Origin: Asterionellopsis glacialis | Taxonomy: Eukaryota; Bacillariophyta; Plagiogrammaphyceae; Rhaphoneidales; Asterionellopsidaceae | Length of the DNA: 17,001 bases | Direction: 5' to 3' | NCBI GenBank assembly: GCA_014885115.2 | Contig: WKLE02000452.1 | Coordinates: forward strand, 36,565-53,565 | Shown: piece by piece, positions 15,963 to 17,001 of the stretch | Layout of the letters: each line of letters begins with the position of its first letter | Numbering within the stretch: position 1 is the first letter of the stretch | The notes under the pieces: generated by a model | The model's database searches: none | What the model was told of the DNA's origin: nothing | The model's input: the letters and a program-made list of their open reading frames with translations, nothing else | Program-made: the position numbers and the translations under genes

Positions 15963-17001
15963 TCATGACCAGCATGGACTTCGTTCAAATACAATATAAC
16001 TAACTGACTCCAGCGCATGCGCCCTATCAAGGTCCTCGTCAATGCTAAGATATAAAGATGATGAAGTCACTGGTTCTGATCCATGCAAAACTACCCAACC
16101 TCCGTCGGATCCATTCATTGAAGACATGGACGCAATTGCAATATATGGATTAAATGCTGAATCAGGATGATTAAGTGTATAGGACGTGCGTCCGTTAATT
16201 ACACCATCGATAGTCGCCATTCCTCGTTTAGCTATGAAGCTGCTACGATCGACAATACCGCTAGTTTCAGATTCAACCACAATCACACCTATTTTTTCAG
16301 CAATGTTACTATTAATACAATCACCGTTAGAACCTCCGCACTGTTTGCCAACAAATATATCGCCATTAGTATTTGGCAATGCCCAGAAGGTCGACCATAC
16401 AGTGTTGTCATTTCTAGTCATAACCTGTCCAAGGATTGCAGGTGTATTAAACCTACTACTGACTGATGAATCCAACTGTTGCATATTGGCAGTTGACCAA
16501 TTCCACTTGTTATTTGATGATGTCAAGTCAACTGTTAATGCCGACATCTTAATGCCAGAAGAATCTTCATAATTACCTTTCTCGACTACCATATAATGAA
16601 CCGTTCTGCCGGGGAACGAATTTCGCGCCGAATTTGTCGGATCAAAAAGTCGAAGCTCGAAGGAATTGCTCTGTGCATTTTGGACTAGAACAATAGCCCG
16701 ATCATCAGATGAACCAGGAAGATCAGGAGTTGCGACTACAACCATGTTTTCATAAAAAAATGGTAAAGTTATTGTTTTAAAGCCAGTTTCATCGGATAAA
16801 TCAACCTTGTCAAAAATGAGTTTCATTCCTGAATCTGAACACATAGAGGGTGCAACAGAGGGTCTTGCAGATGGAAGAGATGAAGGTACAAAGGAAGGTG
16901 AAGATGAAGGATTATCTGATGGAGATACCGATGGTTCCAGAGATGGGGTCGTGGAAGGATTTGATGATAGTGATGGCTTAGATGATGGAACCAATGATGG
17001 T
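15963..17001 (-). CDS. Secreted Pro-Ser-stalk protein with three H-type-lectin-like repeats (5' end missing)
   Basis: The frame ends at TGA (15963-15965) and is still open at the right edge, so the N-terminus lies outside the window; no start codon is claimed. The first 50 or so visible residues are a PSxxPS stalk of a kind abundant in diatom secreted and cell-surface proteins. About 290 residues follow that divide into three similar beta-rich units, numbering from Leu at 16994 (about 72-140, 172-241 and 270-338). Each has a 'hydrophobic run, loop, beta' layout and closes with a matching strand: VHYMVVEKG, IGVIVVESE and VSYIVFERS. The second unit has a Cys pair (C219, C226) that could form a disulfide. 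This layout recalls repeated H-type-lectin-like beta-sandwich units of marine bacterial surface proteins. A carbohydrate-binding role is inference. The protein ends CWS with no GPI-type hydrophobic tail. Confidence 0.8.
   Translation of the reverse strand, partial: PSLVPSSKPSLSSNPSTTPSLEPSVSPSDNPSSSPSFVPSSLPSARPSVAPSMCSDSGMKLIFDKVDLSDETGFKTITLPFFYENMVVVATPDLPGSSDDRAIVLVQNAQSNSFELRLFDPTNSARNSFPGRTVHYMVVEKGNYEDSSGIKMSALTVDLTSSNNKWNWSTANMQQLDSSVSSRFNTPAILGQVMTRNDNTVWSTFWALPNTNGDIFVGKQCGGSNGDCINSNIAEKIGVIVVESETSGIVDRSSFIAKRGMATIDGVINGRTSYTLNHPDSAFNPYIAIASMSSMNGSDGGWVVLHGSEPVTSSSLYLSIDEDLDRAHALESVSYIVFERSPCWS

Overview
The window looks like nuclear DNA of a diatom or a closely related stramenopile alga. 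Three predicted proteins carry the presequences expected for import into a four-membrane plastid: a signal peptide followed by a transit peptide starting at an aromatic residue, clearest in the VIPP1 homologue (residues 20-24, EAFAP). A fourth protein has the Pro-Ser 'PSxxPS' stalk common in diatom secreted and cell-wall proteins. At least one gene has a clean GT-AG spliceosomal intron. Coding sequence is moderately AT-rich, intergenic sequence strongly AT-rich, and there are no prokaryotic operon signals. I cannot name the species.

Layout, left to right. 105-1523 (-): unrecognised protein with plastid targeting and a probable thylakoid-lumen signal. 2462-3370 (+): membrane-anchored protein with an LEA-2/DUF3712-like beta domain. 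4348-4566 (-): PET117, a small mitochondrial cytochrome oxidase assembly factor. About 5186-6519: exon-like or decayed coding pieces, the best being a three-frame coiled-coil gene on the minus strand. 6928-8038 (-): VIPP1/IM30, the plastid ESCRT-III-like thylakoid biogenesis protein, in two exons with a 157-nt intron. 8128-8709 (-): unrecognised protein of about 177 residues, modelled with a 48-nt intron. 8901-10199 (+): plastid protein with a bacterial-type [4Fe-4S] ferredoxin domain plus a second cysteine motif. 11884-13194 (-): F-box protein with an extraordinary run of CxxC pairs. 13302-14400 (-): two exon-like reading frames, separated by GGTAC-rich DNA, that may be one split or broken gene. 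14742-15136: tandem duplication inside a GGTAC-palindrome island. 15963 to the right edge (-): C-terminal part of a Pro-Ser-stalk secreted protein with three beta-repeat units resembling H-type lectins.

How the genes relate. The central 6.9-10.2 kb block is the most coherent. VIPP1, the unknown gene and the ferredoxin-domain gene lie within 3.3 kb. The unknown gene and VIPP1 are head to tail with 89 bp between them. The unknown gene and the ferredoxin gene diverge from a shared 191-bp promoter interval. The ferredoxin domain resembles the one fused to J-domains in plant and green-algal chloroplast DnaJ proteins, and VIPP1 in green algae is remodelled by an HSP70/J-domain system. A functional link is therefore possible, but this is inference. 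The other genes show no obvious shared pathway, as is usual in eukaryotic gene order. The clearest unexplained non-coding structure is the set of GGTAC-based palindromes in the right half.
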